A DNA stretch of 64,000 nucleotides from Tubulanus polymorphus (lineage: Eukaryota > Nemertea > Palaeonemertea > Tubulaniformes > Tubulanidae), in NCBI RefSeq assembly GCF_964204645.1, contig NC_134031.1, positions 19,403,307-19,467,306 on the forward strand, given 5' to 3'. The notes beneath the pieces were generated by a model. It was not told the DNA's origin and made no database searches. It saw nothing but the letters and a program-made list of their open reading frames with translations. Positions 62,286 through 64,000 of this stretch are shown here, piece after piece (the stretch's first letter is position 1; each line of letters starts with the position of its first letter). Both the position numbers and the translations under genes were made by a program.

Positions 62286-64000
62286 TTCTTGGTGTGTATT
62301 ATATAGATATATGTGGTTTTAAAGATATATCCGGTAATGATATATCTGAATAATGAACTACGAGCATTTATTCTCCACAAACGACTTGATTTATTTATCA
62401 AAAAATTCCTTTCAAAAGTATACATATAAATGTTCGCATAATTTCTTTCTTATTCTATAGGTGTTCAATTTCTTGATATCTATGCATACCTCCACAAAAG
62501 ACAACATGAATCTTCTACATTTGAATGGGGCAGAGGTCATGCCATAAATAGGCTAAGCGTGTCCTCTGCGGCGCATTGGTTTATGTGCGGTCATGTTGAG
62601 GGTAAATTCCGTTTCACATGCTTCACCAAAGCCGTATCCTCACCTTTCACGACGAGTGATCATTGTAATGTGAAATTCAGTCAAGTAATTGGTTTGTCCA
62701 TATACTTACTCTATTAATACATCCATGCTTGGTCACATCACCGAATTGGTCTTTTGTCAAATAATTCCTACTCTTGACCTGCCTGACCAGGTGACCTCCT
62801 GAAAAATACTTTAAAGACTTAAAAGTGGGCTAATATCAAAGATAGAATGAATTATATATTGTGAAAATAATTCCACGAATAACGACAATGATTGTGAAAT
62901 GTTCGGTTTGCATGTAGCTGGCTATTATCGATGTTAACGATATGATGGACCAGTAGCATGCTATCATCGGATCAAATAGTGAGATGATTTAAAAAAGATA
63001 ATGTTCGGTTGATTGTTTTATCTTCAACTATCCGGGGTACTGATCGTATATAATCAACAAAATTAAACCATAAGTTTAGTAACGGAAAATGATACGGAAA
63101 CATTGCAACCAGTAAAATACTCAATTATTTTGATATCCTCGCTGTCCCAAATGACAGAAGGGTTTCTATCCCGAATATCAGATTGAAGTTGTCCCTTGCT
63201 GCATCTAATTATCTTTAATTAATTGCGTTGTGTTTCACTACGCATACAACATGAACGTGTATATATTGTTGAATTTCCTGAGTTGCCATCATGAATCAAC
63301 TGCGATTTGAAAATGTTTCGTTCTTTTAAGGTACAGTAAATTTTGCCAACTCGAAGACAAAAACGAAATCATCGTCTCACTCCCTAACGTATTTACCCAT
63401 CCTAAATATTAGCTAAATATCAGATATTAGCTTCACTCAAGACCAATTAAGCCAATCTTAGTTTGTTCAAGTTAGGCGGAGTTTTTACATGTTTCGATGG
63501 GTAGCCGTGGTGTGAATATCTGGTTTTCAATCAATTTTGGCCCCTGCTTGAAACTAAGAAAGCTACTTTGCGTAAGAACATGTCCGATCGAATATTACAT
63601 AATGTACACAGGTCTTTCTCGGCAATTCCTCCTCGATCCTTCATGAAATATTTTATCAATCCTTCTCATTCGTCAAGTATCGAATTTTACGGCCGATTAA
63701 TTTTTCAAATCGTTTTTCTTAGAATACTATCTTTCTTTTATTGGAAAATAAAATGACTGGATAATATACGAGTATACGCATTGGAATATCATTTGCGACT
63801 GAACGCGTTGTGCCGTCGTAGTTGTCGTTTTGTAATATACATCAAATCGTTCTTCATTTCCGTTGTGACACAGCTGCATTTGTGAATACATTAAACACTG
63901 AAATAATCGGTCAATGTTCAGTTGAAATAGGAATAACGAACACCTGTCGCTATACGACCGTCAAATACACGCACACATATAAACATCATTTACGTATCGA
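62286..64000. other. Gene-free flank
   Basis: The sequence is AT-rich, with only one short open frame (63568-63756) that has no recognisable domain. The MFS promoter must lie at its left end. No repeat or RNA gene was recognised. Confidence 0.5.

Noticed and set aside
63568-63756. 62-codon plus-strand reading frame
   Set aside because: It is short and AT-rich, with no domain, signal or splice partner.

Overview
The window comes from an animal nuclear genome. Genes are split into many short exons with GT-AG introns, DNA is AT-rich, and non-coding stretches are full of inverted-repeat elements, tRNA-derived SINE fragments and a satellite array. The gene content suggests a lophotrochozoan invertebrate such as a mollusc, annelid or brachiopod: a GRL101-like receptor pair with LDLa and LRR domains, an iGluR, and Ulp1-PHD fusions. 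The species cannot be named from sequence alone. All gene models below are hand-spliced, and exon phases were checked to run through to the stop.

Layout. (1) 1-3394 (+): the 3' part of a Ulp1/SENP-type cysteine protease with a PHD finger. It ends in what looks like a frameshifted tail. (2) About 3547-9278: a satellite of 33 head-to-tail copies in 171- and 164-bp forms. (3) 11299-17417 (+): a complete Ro60 (TROVE) gene of 8 exons and 525 aa, with several MITE-like elements around and inside it. (4) 20933-30039 (+): a 14-exon ionotropic glutamate receptor of 838 aa whose first ligand-binding segment is unusual. (5) 32305-45721 (+) and 46722-60274 (-): two giant paralogous receptors, A and B, tail to tail with 1.0 kb between their stop codons. 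(6) 60921-62285 (-): an intronless MFS transporter. From 62286 to the end no gene is visible.

The main object of interest is the receptor pair. Each copy splices in frame from 35 exons (A 2560 aa, B 2464 aa). Each reads signal peptide, kringle and MAM pieces, C-type lectin-like domains, galactose-binding/F5/8C-like domains, CUB, a third lectin domain, seven LDLa modules, LRRs, a rhodopsin-type 7TM, and a tail resembling the C-lobe of a protein kinase without its catalytic residues. In B a phase 1-1 kringle exon lies between the two halves of a MAM domain. A has lost the MAM N-half exon but has a second, canonical kringle that B lacks. Similarity between the arms is patchy: about 4.7 kb, 1.0 kb and 0.4 kb are near-identical, introns included, separated by strongly diverged segments. 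This suggests gene conversion between the arms of an older palindrome.

The genes do not form an operon. Ro60 (RNA quality control), the iGluR, the receptor pair and the transporter appear to be independent neighbours.
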